Source of the DNA: Aptenodytes patagonicus
Lineage: Eukaryota > Chordata > Aves > Sphenisciformes > Spheniscidae
Direction: 5' to 3'
Length of the DNA stretch: 64,000 nucleotides
Assembly (NCBI RefSeq): GCF_965638725.1
Contig: NC_134956.1
Coordinates: 23,433,047-23,497,046, forward strand
Positions 25,201 through 35,095 of this stretch are shown in pieces (the stretch's first letter is position 1; each line of letters begins with the position of its first letter). The notes beneath the pieces were generated by a model. The model did no database searches. It was given only the letters and a program-made list of their open reading frames with translations, and was not told the DNA's origin. Made by a program: the position numbers and the translations under genes.

Positions 25201-27000
25201 GAGGAGCCCGACTGCAGCATGGCATCAGGGCTGCCGTGCGGTGCGGGGTGGTCCTGTTTCACACCGGAGGAACGCAGTCAGCAAAACTGTGTGTAATCTT
25301 GATTAGGTACAAATCCACCGTGAATATTTCCTATTCCATTTAATTCCTGTTTGTGCTTATTTCAGCTGAATTTGCAGCAGGAGTAATGCCCAAGCCACAT
25401 CTGGCTCGCGATGCACATGGGATCAGACTGGGGGTTTGGGAGAAGGTGGATCTGGATGCAGAGGTTTGGCTTCTTACTTAGAAAATGACTGGTTACATTC
25501 TCCCACGACTGCTCCGGACTACCCCAGAGCTTAATGATAGTCACATCCAAGTGTTTTTTATGTCTGCATGACTGGGAAGCAATCTCAAGTGTATGGTTTG
25601 TCTGGCCTGTTATGAAGGAGCCCGTGCACCTGCATTTCCCCTACCGCCTGCGTTTTCTTTGCATTGCATTTATTCAAAGGGGTCAAATGTTCGTTAACTA
25701 CTAGCGAGTTAGAGTGCCAATGAGCCCTTTTCCACTCTCAATGTTGTCAGCCATTAAGCAGCCCCCCGTTAATCAGGGCAACCGCAGCCCTCAGCCAGCC
25801 ATGGGGGCATCCCGCTCCCTCGCAAGCAGGTGCTTGGTCCCGTATGCTCATACAAGCCTACAAAGACCAGGCTGGGCTAAGCAAGTCCACACGCAGTATA
25901 TGGGCTTGTTCTCCCTTATCTCCAGCCACGGGAGCTGCTGGTGTCCCTGCAGAAGTCCAGCTGGGTTCCCCATGGCCCTGCTTGAGCCCTCTGCCAGGTT
26001 TTGTCCCAGCCAGCTTCCCGCGCCGAACTGCTGCGCTCTTCACCTCTGCCACGAGCCCTGACAAAGAGCCTTCGCTCTGCCGCTGCTGCTAGTGATATTT
26101 ACGGTTTGAACCAAGTCCCCCTGAACTGATCAACAGGCGCCTTATACACCATGAGCAGGCAGATCGCACAGACCTTGTCCAGCAGGCTCAGGTTCAGAGG
26201 TCAAGGTTTAACTCACCCGTGTCCTGACATGAACTGTAGGAGGAACACACTCCCGCTCTCTTCTTCTGCCTGTTCTGGCTTTATTTTTTTTTTTTTTTTG
26301 GGGTGTGTGTAATTTTTTAAATCCAGTTAGCAAGTTCAGAATACTTTTTATGTTAATATTTAACTCAGACATAATGTAGTTTGGCCCTGTAGCTGTTGTT
26401 ACCTGCATCCCCCAGAAAGAACAAAATCTCCCTAGACTAGGAGGCCCGGTGGTATTGATTCCCGCTGGGGTATATGGACGCCAGCGAAAAATAAATAATG
26501 CTGTAGTTAAAAGGTGTGGTATTTTCTAAGTCATAGATCTAAAGGCACCCTACTTTCTTTGCTTTGCATACTTGCAGAGCACCGTCCTTTCTGCTTTTCA
26601 GATATGAAAGCCGAAGCAGAGAGACATCTGATGAGGCTTCATCGCTGACTCACTGTTTGATGTTAGGCAGAAGGAGGAATGTGATCAGATACCATTGTGC
26701 AAAGCATCCACCAGACAACTCTGTCACTCGGGAGGAGAAGCAACTCCTGCTCCTGAGCAGGATGGGTGGGCAGCCCAGCCGTCCTGCCCACGGCTGGCTC
26801 CCTGCCATCTCCAAATGGGGTGGGTGACCCCTCGCCGTCCCCTGCCCCACCTGAGCTCTGCAGAGGCCACACAGCCCGGGCACAGCAGCAGGGGACAGGT
26901 GACGTCGCCTTTGAAATCGCTCTTACGCCATGTGCAGACCGAGGTTCAGGGCTCTGCTCGTGCTAGCAGGGTCGAGCTGCAGCCGGGCGCGCAGCTGAAG
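19211..27000. other. Intergenic DNA, no gene recognised
   Basis: A small perfect hairpin, CTTCCTC-TGG-GAGGAAG, lies at 19539-19555. A GC-rich patch occurs at about 22.25-22.62 kb, and a T-run with following G4 near 26.28-26.30 kb. Open frames of up to about 208 codons occur on both strands but lack splice context or family resemblance. Confidence 0.5.
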
Positions 27001-27030
27001 GGGTGTGCATGGGTGTGCACGGGTGTGCAC
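27001..27030 (+). repeat. Three tandem copies of a 10-mer (GGGTGTGCAY)
   Basis: Three contiguous units, differing only in the last base (T, C, C), are seen directly. Confidence 0.85.
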
Positions 27031-30000
27031 CCCTGGAGATCTTTCTCACGAGATGGTGCAACCAGCCAGCGGGGAACTGGTTAAACAGCGTGAGCTCCTT
27101 GGCTGCCTGGGTTTGGCTGGCCGCGCGAGGCAGGGCAGGATGTCACCGGGAAGCCGGCATGTTTTATTAAAACAGAGTATCGAAGTGGGCTAAAGTCTCT
27201 TATTATGAATTGTAACGTCCACAAATTTTGCCACTTCCAAATAGTTTCCACCTACATATTCCTCCCACTGCCACACTGGGTGCTGGCAAACATCTCTGCG
27301 CAAAGAGGGGAATGGCTTTCATTGGAATAGTCCTCGGGCAAGTTTCACTGAGCGGTGCCAGCATCATTCCCGCAGCTCTCACGTGCCCAGCAGCGATCCA
27401 GGGTAGTGCCGGGGGGAGGGCCCTTCGCTTGCCCAGGACTCCACAGAGACAACAGCTTTCGCTAGGTTTTCCCAGTGTTTTGGGAGAGTCCCTGGTAGCC
27501 TAAACCAATGCAATTAAGCAGCGATCAGTGCACGTACTCGCAATATTAAATTTTGACTTATTCTAACGTGTGGACGATTCCTTTCATCGTGGCAGCGAGC
27601 GTGGCCAGCCAGCTGTGCTATGGAGATAGCGGTGAGTCACACACAGAGCTGAAGCCACCAGACTTCACGCTAAATTCAAGCTTTTGCAACTACCTGCAGG
27701 CTACCAGAAGGACGAGGCAGAGCCCGGGTGGGTGACAAACCGTTCCTCAGAGCCTACGCTGTTAAGTCACACCGTGCCCCTTTCGGGATCCTTCCTTCAG
27801 CTGATGGGTGCGGGTTCTCCTGCGCATGCCTTAGTACGGTTGGGAAATTAGATGTGCAGGTCTCCTGGGAGCTGCTGATCCTGAGCACTCGATACATCCT
27901 ACGCTGACCAAGATGCTTAAGTACCGCAGACCTCAGGCTGCAGTAAGGCGGTGCGTGTTCGATGGAGGTACCGTCCTGCGTAGCTGACAGCACCCTGCTG
28001 CCCACCGAGGACTTTCATGTCCATCCCAGCGGCTGGTGCCGTGGCTGGAGATGTGCCTGTCTCGGAAGAAGAGCCACCACGTTTACTGAGCAAAGGCTGG
28101 GCGAGGAGTGCACCCCGCTCCCCCACTCTCTTAGAGGCAGTTTGGCTCCCGCAGAAACTTTTATTTTGGCAAAAAGTAGTGTGTATTAATTATCGAGGCC
28201 TTGAGGTTGTCCGTCAGATGCTGAGGGCTGACCGCGTCCGTGCAGCACCTCCCGCACGGCATAACCTCAGCGTCCAGCCTCGGCTGCTGGGCCAAGACAT
28301 GGCTGTTCTTTCACCTCCGGTGCCAGTAACCTGAAACGAGATTGCTGGAAATGAGAGAGAGGGAGAGTCAGCGATTTGATTACAGGCCACAGGCACATGC
28401 CTGGCCTTCATGGATATATTAAGTAAGAGACATTTTAAAACAAAACCACCCTCAGTAACCTTATCGTATGCTTGAATCCACAACCCATCTGTTAACTCCC
28501 AGTGCTGCCCACATAGGCTCCGATCAGACGTCGGTGCCGGGGATTTTTGGAATGTTTCCCCCCAAAATCACTGTGGTCAGAAGGGGAGAGTCGCGGGGAA
28601 GGGGGCAGGTCCAGGAGCTCGACCCCCCCCAGCCCGCCTTCAGCACACCTTCAAACCAACCCCCAAACCCCCGCCTTTTATTGCGTCTGTAAATAACTGC
28701 AAATCCCCCTTGGACACGAGCTGCCGCTGTCCTGTGACTCTCAGCCCTTCTGAAACAAGCGTTCAGGAGACCTGCTGCTCGACAAATGGCTTTAGAAAAT
28801 GAAGCCTTTTTAAACATTTTGCTGCTGCCTTAGTCGTACGTTGTAAAGGAACCCTCCACGTAGAAATAATTCAGCAAACAAAATCGAGACGGCAAATTGA
28901 TGATTGCATCAGCCCTAGCTTATGAAAACTGATCCCCAGGAAAATGTAATTCAACTCTCCAGCAATCTCACTTGATGCCCAAGAATGTAATAACTTCATT
29001 TGGATCCTCTTTTTAGGGGGACTCCTAAATCCTTGGCAACGTCCCTTAAGGTCATGAGTAAATCCTGATATGGAGAATTGTTTGGCAAGCACAAGAACAG
29101 TAAAAGGGCTAAATAATTGGGGATTACCTCTGACCCTGATCTGTAGCTCACCACCCACTGCAGGAATGTACCGAATATCTGAAAGAGCATGCAGGAGTCA
29201 GACAATTCATGGGCATGAAACTGTCCACGTACGCTTGGGGTCTGAACTTAAAACGCAGAGCAGGTTGGCCCCAACCCTCATTTTTCATTAGCAATAAGCT
29301 GCAGCAAGCTCCAATTATTTCTGTTGCCTTGGACAGAGGGTCAGTGACGGGACAGATTAAAAATTGTATGTATTTTTTTTCACCCTTTGTCGGGAAAATA
29401 ACAGCTTGGGTCTTCAGGGCAGAGAGAGAATGAACCATCTGATTCAGTACCCATTTATTTATGCTGGTTACTTTCCCCTGGACTGCAGGAAGGGACAAAC
29501 ACATCACTTCCACTTTTTTCTGATGGTTATTGCTGAATTTGTTCAGTGCCTGTATGGAAGACAGTCTCCGCTTCGAGAAGTCCACAGCCCGGAGCTGTGA
29601 TCCTGCCCCCATTTATACTCAGCACTTCGTTTTCAGTCCGTAAGCCCTCTCCTCCGCGGTGGGATCACGGCCATAAACACCAGGTTTGCGGGCTCAGACG
29701 CAAAATGCCGAGAGGACCATGTTGAGTGGGACAACCTAAGCATCTGCTCTGGGGGAGCCCTGTGTCATTTGTGCAGTGCTGCGTTGTTTGTGCTGGAGAC
29801 GCAGCTGGGATCTTGTAAAGAGGTTTTTTGTTCTTTACAAACCTTACATCTACGGCTAGCAGATTTCCGCGAGGCTCAGACTTCCCTTAGGATTCCTCCT
29901 GGTAACGACACGCACCTTCAGCTGGCCGTGAGCCTTGAAAGGCCTGTCTCCATCTCCCACGTAAAACCTCTTTGTGCTCTCACGTAATACCTCCCGACCC

Positions 30001-30360
30001 CAGATTCCTCCCGACGTGGAGCGGATCAGGACTCTCCGAAGCGACAGCAGAGGCTCTGTGCTGGAGTTCTGCTGTTACCTTATCTCGGTAAACGCGCCTT
30101 TTATCTGATGAGCTTGCCTCCACTTGTTCAGCATTCAGCAGGGAAAATGACCATAGCCCTTCAAGGGAAGAGGTTTGCTTTGGCAGGTACACACCATTAT
30201 CATCGTGCTCAGCGTTTTGCGACGGCTGGCATCCAAGAATTGCAGATGCTTTGCAAAAGCACGAAACGTCCTCAACTTCTGGGCGATACCGGCATCTACC
30301 TACAGCCATTTCCTCGTGGCTCTCGGTCATTTTGCCCCGTGTGCGTTTCTAGAGTCCCGA
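27031..30360. other. Intergenic DNA just upstream of the BHLHE40 CpG island
   Basis: No exon or RNA gene is recognised. Human annotation places an antisense lncRNA (BHLHE40-AS1) on this side of the gene. I cannot identify a counterpart from sequence alone. Confidence 0.5.
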
Positions 30361-30371
30361 GGCTGCAGACC

Positions 30372-30377
30372 CACGTG
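30372..30377. promoter_or_regulatory. BHLHE40: Upstream palindromic E-box (CACGTG)
   Basis: CACGTG sits in a near-palindromic context, GACCCACGTGGGGTC (30367-30381), about 650 bp upstream of the predicted start of transcription. This class of site is bound by BMAL1:CLOCK, USF, MYC and BHLHE40 itself. The motif is seen; use is inferred. Confidence 0.45.
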
Positions 30378-30624
30378 GGGTCTGCGTCTGTGCCTCTCTC
30401 GGCCCGGGGGGTGGGTTTCTTTATTCAGCCTGCGAAAGGAGATCGGCAAGAGCCGGCGGCCCCTGACGCCGCAGCGGCGCCGGCAGAAGCCTTTCGGTCC
30501 GCGCCGCGCCCAGGGCACAGTTTCAGGGCCGAGGCCGCGCCGGTTCCCCTCCCGCCGCCCCAGCAGCGGGCTCTTGGCGCTGCCAACCCGCCCCGCGCTC
30601 CCGCTGGGGACGCCGGACCCATCC

Positions 30625-30903
30625 GGGGGGGGGGGGGGGGTGTAGGGGGACACACACACGACACACGGGGGACACACCGGAGGATCCCGCCGGGACCCGC
30701 GCGCAGGCGGGTGGGGGGGGGTGGGGGGGGGGTGGGGGGGCGCTGCCGCCGGCACCCCGCCGCGGGGTGCCCCGCCCAGCCCCGCCCCGCCCGGGCCGGC
30801 CCCGCCTCCCCCCGGCACGTTGCGCGGCGGCGGCGGCGCTGCCGACACGTGAGGCTCATGTGACGGGGAGGGGGGGGGACGGGGACGCGGGGGGGGGGGG
30901 GGG
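30625..30903 (+). repeat. BHLHE40: G-homopolymer cluster, G-quadruplex-capable
   Basis: Runs on the + strand: G16 at 30625-30640; G9-T-G10-T-G7 at 30713-30740; G4, G9, G4 and G15 between 30865 and 30903. Four or more G tracts separated by 1-5 nt meet the usual pattern for intramolecular G-quadruplexes on the coding strand. Homopolymer lengths in such DNA are prone to sequencing error. Confidence 0.7.
30846..30862 (+). promoter_or_regulatory. BHLHE40: Tandem E-box pair CACGTG-5 nt-CATGTG
   Basis: A canonical E-box (30846-30851) and a CATGTG E-box (30857-30862) are separated by exactly 5 nt. Tandem E-boxes with short fixed spacing are a known arrangement for cooperative CLOCK:BMAL1 binding, usually with 6-7 nt. 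BHLHE40 is known to be clock-driven and to repress its own promoter. The second box lies in TCATGTGAC, also an M-box/CLEAR-like core for MITF/TFE factors. Confidence 0.5.
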
Positions 30904-30931
30904 CCGGCGCGCCCGCCCCGGCGGCCGCCAG

Positions 30932-30949
30932 ACGTGCCGGCAGTCACAG
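30932..30949 (+). promoter_or_regulatory. BHLHE40: Hypoxia response element with ancillary site
   Basis: The HIF core ACGTG (30932-30936) is followed after exactly 8 nt by CACAG (30945-30949). This is the same order and spacing as the HIF site and HIF ancillary sequence of the erythropoietin 3' enhancer. An oppositely oriented core (CACGT on +, ACGTG on -) lies at 30957-30961. BHLHE40/DEC1 is an established HIF-1 target, so the site is plausible. Occupancy is inferred. Confidence 0.5.
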
Positions 30950-30986
30950 GGTAGCGCACGTCGCTCCCGTCCACCCACTCGCCCGC

Positions 30987-31021
30987 ATTTAACCCGGCCC
31001 GCCGCCGCCCGCCGCTCCTCA
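30987..31021 (+). promoter_or_regulatory. BHLHE40: Predicted core promoter: TATA-like ATTTAA and initiator
   Basis: ATTTAA (30987-30992) is the only AT-rich hexamer in this GC-rich stretch. It lies 34 bp before the A of CCTCAGCC (A at 31021), a fair initiator match. This would give a 5' UTR of about 90 nt. Start-site data could shift it, since CpG-island promoters often use dispersed starts. Confidence 0.35.
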
Positions 31022-31043
31022 GCCCGCGCGGCGCGGACGCGGC

Positions 31044-31061
31044 ATGAGCAGCCCGCCCTGA
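31044..31061 (+). CDS. Candidate 5-codon upstream ORF in BHLHE40 5' UTR
   Basis: ATG at 31044 opens a five-codon frame (MSSPP) that stops at TGA 31059-31061, 49 nt before the main ATG. It has G at -3 and A at +4, a moderate start context. It is in the mRNA only if transcription begins upstream of 31044. It could damp translation of the main frame; that is inference. Confidence 0.35.
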   Translation: MSSPP

Positions 31062-31110
31062 GCGCCGCCCGCCCCGCGCTCCGCTCCTCGGCGCTCCGCA
31101 CCCCACCGCC

Positions 31111-31190
31111 ATGGAGCGGATCCCCAGCGCGCAGCCCCCGCCCGTCTGCCTGGGCAAGCTGCCCGCCCTGGAGAGCGGCGATGTGCCGGG
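31111..31190 (+). CDS. BHLHE40: BHLHE40 exon 1 (coding part)
   Basis: The ATG in CACCGCCATGG is a strong Kozak start and begins MERIPSAQPPP, the conserved N-terminus of BHLHE40. The exon encodes residues 1-26 plus two bases of codon 27 and ends at GG/GTAAGC (donor from 31191). This N-terminal segment lies before the DNA-binding region and varies among vertebrates. Confidence 0.92.
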
Positions 31191-31293
31191 GTAAGCGGCG
31201 GCGGCGGACGGCGGCGGGCTCGGGGGGAGGAGTGGCCCCGCCGCGGCCGCCGGGGACAGGGATAATTTCGCTGCTTTCGTTTCGCCCGTGCAG

Positions 31294-31363
31294 GCTGGAC
31301 TTCGCGCACATGTACCAAGTTTACAAGCCCAGGAGGGGGTTAAAGAGGAGCGAGGACAATAAG
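31294..31363 (+). CDS. BHLHE40: BHLHE40 exon 2
   Basis: The acceptor is CGTGCAG/G and the donor AAG/GTAAAC. The exon completes codon 27 and encodes residues up to K50, including HMYQVYKPRRGLKRSED, nearly identical to the human segment. It leads straight into the basic region. Intron 1 before it is only 103 bp and very GC-rich. Confidence 0.92.
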
Positions 31364-31638
31364 GTAAACCGGGGGCTGCGCGGCTGCCCGCCCGGGGGAT
31401 GGAAGTCTCCCGGCGGAGGCTGCCTGCGGGCTGCCCCCCCGCGCGGGGCTGGGCCGGGGGAGCGGGCGGGCGGCGGCGGGAGTTGGGCCGTTATTGGGGG
31501 TGGGACACGGGACGGGGGGACACGGGCGACGACACAAGAAGCGGGGAGCGATGGCCGTGCAGGGCGCGCCCCCCCCCCCCCCCCTCCCCGCCGCCGCCTC
31601 CGCCGCGGAGCGCTGACCCGCTGCCGCTGGCTTTGCAG

Positions 31639-31746
31639 GAGACCTACAAGTTGCCTCACAGGCTGATAGAGAAGAAGAGGCGCGACAGGATTAACGAGTG
31701 CATCGCCCAGCTGAAGGACCTGCTGCCGGAGCACCTCAAGCTGACG
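31639..31746 (+). CDS. BHLHE40: BHLHE40 exon 3 (basic region, helix 1)
   Basis: The acceptor is CTTTGCAG/G and the donor ACG/GTAGGT. The exon encodes residues 51-86 in 36 whole codons. It carries the basic region with P56, H57, E61 and R65, the residues that define the DEC subgroup and its contact with the CACGTG E-box, followed by helix 1 (INECIAQLKDLLPEHL). The residue numbers equal those of the human protein, and I see no substitution in the DNA-contact positions. Confidence 0.95.
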
Positions 31747-32410
31747 GTAGGTGGGAGCGGCGGGGCGGCCCCGGGGGACCCGCCGCTGCCGGCGGGGCTG
31801 GACGGAGCCGGCGCCTTCGAGCAAAGGCGCCCGCCGCAGCGGTGCCTGCGCGGCCGGGTCTTTGCCTGCCGTTTCAGAGGGGATTTGGGGTGGGGGTTTT
31901 CCCCCCGCCTTGCGTCCCGCGCCCCATGGTGGCCGCACGCCCGAGGCGGGCTGTAATCGCCTCCCAAACTTTCCCGGGAGCAGCGGAGTCCTCGAGTGGC
32001 TTCGTGAGCCGCGGGGCTCCTGCGGGAGCTGCCCGCGGGGCTCGCCCCCCTCGCCCTCCCGCTGCCGGCCGAGAGGAGCCCCCGGCCGGATTCCCCTGCG
32101 CTAGGGTCACGGTGCCAGCAGGGGCAGCAGAACGGATAAATAAAATACTTTTCTTCGGGCTATGCAGCTGGTCCGAAAATACCCATAGGGTTCCACGATA
32201 GCCTCCTCTGGAGCCTGCTTTTTAACTTATTTTCATGGAATGTGGTCGTTTATAGTCCTGTACTGTTCAGGATCAAGGCACTGCCTTTAAGCCTCCTCTC
32301 CAAACTGCATCGGTCCTTCCTCTCTTATCGGAAAACGTTGGCAGCCCTGTCGGGCTCCTGCGTGCGTGGCCGACCCCGCGGCAGACGCCAACCTGTCCCT
32401 TTGCTTTCAG
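31747..32410 (+). other. BHLHE40: BHLHE40 intron 3
   Basis: The 664-bp intron starts inside the CpG island and becomes less GC-rich after about 32110. The acceptor is TTTGCTTTCAG. No internal exon or RNA gene is recognised. Confidence 0.8.
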
Positions 32411-32534
32411 ACTCTAGGTCACTTGGAGAAGGCTGTGGTTCTCGAGCTCACCTTGAAGCATGTGAAAGCACTAACCAATCTCATCGAGCAGCAGCAGCAG
32501 AAAATAATTGCTTTGCAGAATGGTTTACAAGCGG
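32411..32534 (+). CDS. BHLHE40: BHLHE40 exon 4 (loop, helix 2)
   Basis: The acceptor is TTTCAG/ACT and the donor GCGG/GTGAGT. The exon encodes residues 87-127 and the first base of codon 128. It holds the end of the bHLH domain (TLGHLEKAVVLELTLKHVKAL), the dimerisation helix, then NLIEQQQQKIIALQNGLQAG. Human BHLHE40 has D where this protein has E before the glutamine run, and S where it has N in QNGLQ. Confidence 0.94.
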
Positions 32535-33547
32535 GTGAGTATTCAAATCGTATCGTGTGAGAACCTGTGTGTGCTTGATGGACTTTCTCTCGGAGCCTTT
32601 GAAACGCAGTTGTGACACTTTGTTCCTGAGAAGGGAGCAGGCAGGAGTTCTTGCCTTTAATCGCCGTCATTTTCTCTCGCTTTGCTTATGAGCTTTTGCA
32701 AAAAAAGTTGCATTTCTCAGTATGGTCAGCGTAGAGTGCCCTGTGGATTTGCTTTGAAGTTAAATTGGATTTTGAGTAGTTTTATTTAAAGCCCGGGTTT
32801 GCTGTGAGGTTTTCTCCAAAGCCATTCGAATCTTCCCATCATATTCGTGAGCTTTGGATCGAACCCAGTTTCGTTTGTTTGGGGTTTTTTCCTGAAAATA
32901 CATATAAATATGCTTTTTATAGACCCCTTTTTTAGGTCTCTCTATAAACAAGCTAGCCTGTGTTCTGCAGGCGAAGAGGGGACCCGGTGTATCAGCTTAT
33001 CAGGCTTTAGATGCACTTCCTCCTTCTGTTTTCACATGTGGCACTCACGTGAATCTGATAAAGTAAAATTTAGTTTATCTGAAGAGCCTTCCACTGCTCC
33101 GACAGCCACAGGGAGTGCAATAGAGCTTTAAGCCGAAGCAAAATCGCCCGAGGTTGGCGGAGCTGCTGGCGGGTAGATGTGCTCCAGGAGCTCTCTGCCT
33201 GGAGGTGAAGGGCGAGGTGCAATCTGCCTTCCCCGGGGTGTTTCCCAGAGAAGGCACCAGCCTGACTCACTCCCTTGCTCCGCACTTCAGCACCTGTTGA
33301 AGGTGGCATAGACAGAACTAAAAAATAAGCTTGAAGTTACTACGTAGAAGCGGACAGACGGATGCTCAAATAAAAACGTACGCTTACACAGAAATCGGGG
33401 AAATGTACGCAAAATTCAGGTTGACCATCAAGTTCCCTTCTCGAGCTGTGCTGTGACCGAAGTTTAATAGCGTCTACCTCGAAGATGGTAATGGAACTAT
33501 TTAGCACGTTGTTAATTTTTAATTTCTTTCTGTTAATGTTTCCTCAG
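32535..33547 (+). other. BHLHE40: BHLHE40 intron 4
   Basis: A 1013-bp intron, the longest of the gene, with a GTGAGT donor and a TTTCCTCAG acceptor. It is of ordinary base composition, in contrast to the GC-rich introns 1 and 2. It contains the E-box pair listed separately at 33035-33052. No other feature is recognised. Confidence 0.8.
33035..33052 (+). promoter_or_regulatory. BHLHE40: Intronic E-box pair CATGTG-5 nt-CACGTG (with TCACGTGA)
   Basis: CATGTG (33035-33040) and CACGTG (33046-33051) are 5 nt apart. The second lies in the perfect palindrome TCACGTGA (33045-33052), the preferred high-affinity context of BHLHE40/41 and of USF/TFE factors. This makes autoregulation from within the gene plausible. 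Function is inferred from the motif only. Confidence 0.45.
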
Positions 33548-34407
33548 GTGACCTGTCATCAAGAAACCTTGATTCCAGCCAGGAAATGTTTCGATCTGGT
33601 TTCCAGATGTGTGCCAAGGAAATGCTGCAATACCTGGCAAAGCACGAGAACGGCAAGGACCTGAAGTCGTCCCAGCTGGTCAGCCATCTGCACCGAATGG
33701 CCTCCGAGGTGCTCCAGGGCGGAGCCGGCCGCAAGTCCGGAGACATCCCTCCTAAAATGGTGGACTTGAAAGAGAAACCCGTCTCCTTGACCAAAGCGAC
33801 GGAGGGACATGGGAAAAACTGCGTGCCTGTGATCCAGAGGACATTTGCTCACTCCAGCGGGGAGCAGAGCGGCAGCGACACAGACACGGACAGTGGGTAC
33901 GGGGGAGAGCTGGAGAAAAGTGACTCCAAATCCGAACAGCAGTATTTCAAAAAGGATACCGAACTCAAGTACGCCGTCCAGGAGAGAATAAGCTCTATTA
34001 AGCAAGAGACTGAGGACCCGCCGGCCAAAAGGAGCAGGCTGGAGTCGCCGGAGGACGAGGGCCCTTTTGGCAGCGACATGATGGGCTCTTCCAGCAGCTT
34101 CCTGGGCCCCCACGCTCACCAGCCTCCCTTGTGCCTGCCTTTCTATTTGATCCCACCATCCGCGACAGCCTATCTGCCCATGCTGGAGAAGTGCTGGTAC
34201 CCGGCGTCCGTACCTGTCTTGTACCCCAGCCTCCCAGCCTCTGCCGCAGCACTTACGGGGTTCATGAACCCCGATAAAATCTCCCCGCCTCTGCTGATGC
34301 CCCAGAGACTCCCTTCTCCCGTACCAGCCCACTCTCCTATCGACTCCTCGGCTCTGCTTCAAGCCTTGAAGCAGATTCCCCCTTTGAACTTGGAAACCAA
34401 AGACTAA
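33548..34407 (+). CDS. BHLHE40: BHLHE40 exon 5 (Orange domain to C-terminus)
   Basis: The exon completes G128 and runs to TAA at 34405-34407, encoding residues 128-413. The Orange domain (about 142-175) begins at FRSGFQMCAKEMLQYLAKHE and sets partner choice and repression. K159 (in LAKHE) and K279 (in IKQE) coincide with the two SUMO-acceptor lysines reported for human DEC1. SSGEQSGSDTDTDSGYGGE (230-248) is an acidic, serine-rich linker that is identical in human except for its last residues. KRSR (288-291) is a likely nuclear-localisation element. The Pro-rich C-terminus contains FCLPFYLIPPSATAYLPMLE-like sequence, here with L for the first F, and ends LETKD. One exon carries more than two thirds of the protein, as in other vertebrates. 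Confidence 0.96.
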
Positions 34408-35040
34408 GCGCAGTGTGACTCTTTTCCTTCCCCCCCCCTTTTTTTGTTTTTTTTTTTTTTTAGTTTGAGACTGTTTCACTTCTATGTATTGGCTGGACTG
34501 AGGTGTGGGGATAAGGTTCACTGCACGTAGGAAGCTAAATCCCCCTTTCTCTGACTTGTCAGGTAGCTTGGAGAAGGATGAAGGATGCGCCCAGGTTAGC
34601 GATTCAGAACTGCTTCCAAAAGAAAAAAAAAAAAAAAAAAGGGTTTTGTGCTTTACCCCTTACCTTCTTCCCTCCGCATCTACAGAACAACAGTTGACTC
34701 GGTCAGCTGCGACTATATTGCAAAGCTGTGAAAAAATACTCCATTAGGCAGACTTGGTTTTAGGGTCTGTGAATATAAAAATACGGTACTTCTCGTAAGG
34801 GCTTTTAAGGCAACGGCCCCACCGCCAGTAGTTTGAGCCGAACTGATTCGGTGCCCCATCCGTCGCCAGTGTCTGAGCGATCGGCGCAGCCACCCCGAGC
34901 GCGGTGCGGCGGTGGTGGCAATGCCACTGAAAGCATAGGAGGAGCAGAGCAGCGGTCACTGCTTGGTCATGCACAGTCATGTAGACTTAAGACGGGTTTC
35001 TCTCCACACCTTTGCTTATATATATATATATTTTTTAAGA

Positions 35041-35095
35041 AATAAAAGGTAGATGCTGCTTGGAAGCTTTACATGGCATACATCTAATAAATAAA
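35041..35095 (+). terminator. BHLHE40: Proximal polyadenylation signals (three AATAAA)
   Basis: AATAAA occurs at 35041-35046, 35086-35091 and 35090-35095. Use of these would shorten the 3' UTR to about 0.7 kb and remove the hairpin and the distal AU-rich segment. Whether they are used is unknown. Confidence 0.4.

Larger units (their letters stand above)
30420..32110. promoter_or_regulatory. BHLHE40: BHLHE40 CpG island
   Basis: A dense CpG-rich block spans the promoter, exons 1-3 and the start of intron 3. GC boxes (CCCCGCCC) stand at 30770-30777 and 30780-30792, with a further CCCCGCCTCC stretch at 30800-30809. Edges are estimated by eye. CpG-island promoters of this kind usually have several start sites. 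Confidence 0.75.

Noticed and set aside
30327-31157. 276-codon minus-strand frame over the BHLHE40 promoter
   Set aside because: It translates G-runs and GC boxes into Pro/Arg/Gly-rich low complexity, as expected in stop-poor CpG-island DNA.
30767-31666. 299-codon plus-strand frame through BHLHE40 exons 1-2 and introns
   Set aside because: It is not in the BHLHE40 coding frame through exon 1 and crosses introns with good GT-AG signals.
33559-34521. 320-codon open frame on the minus strand opposite BHLHE40 exon 5
   Set aside because: It is the antisense shadow of a GC-biased coding exon. It has no family resemblance and no separate promoter or splice context.
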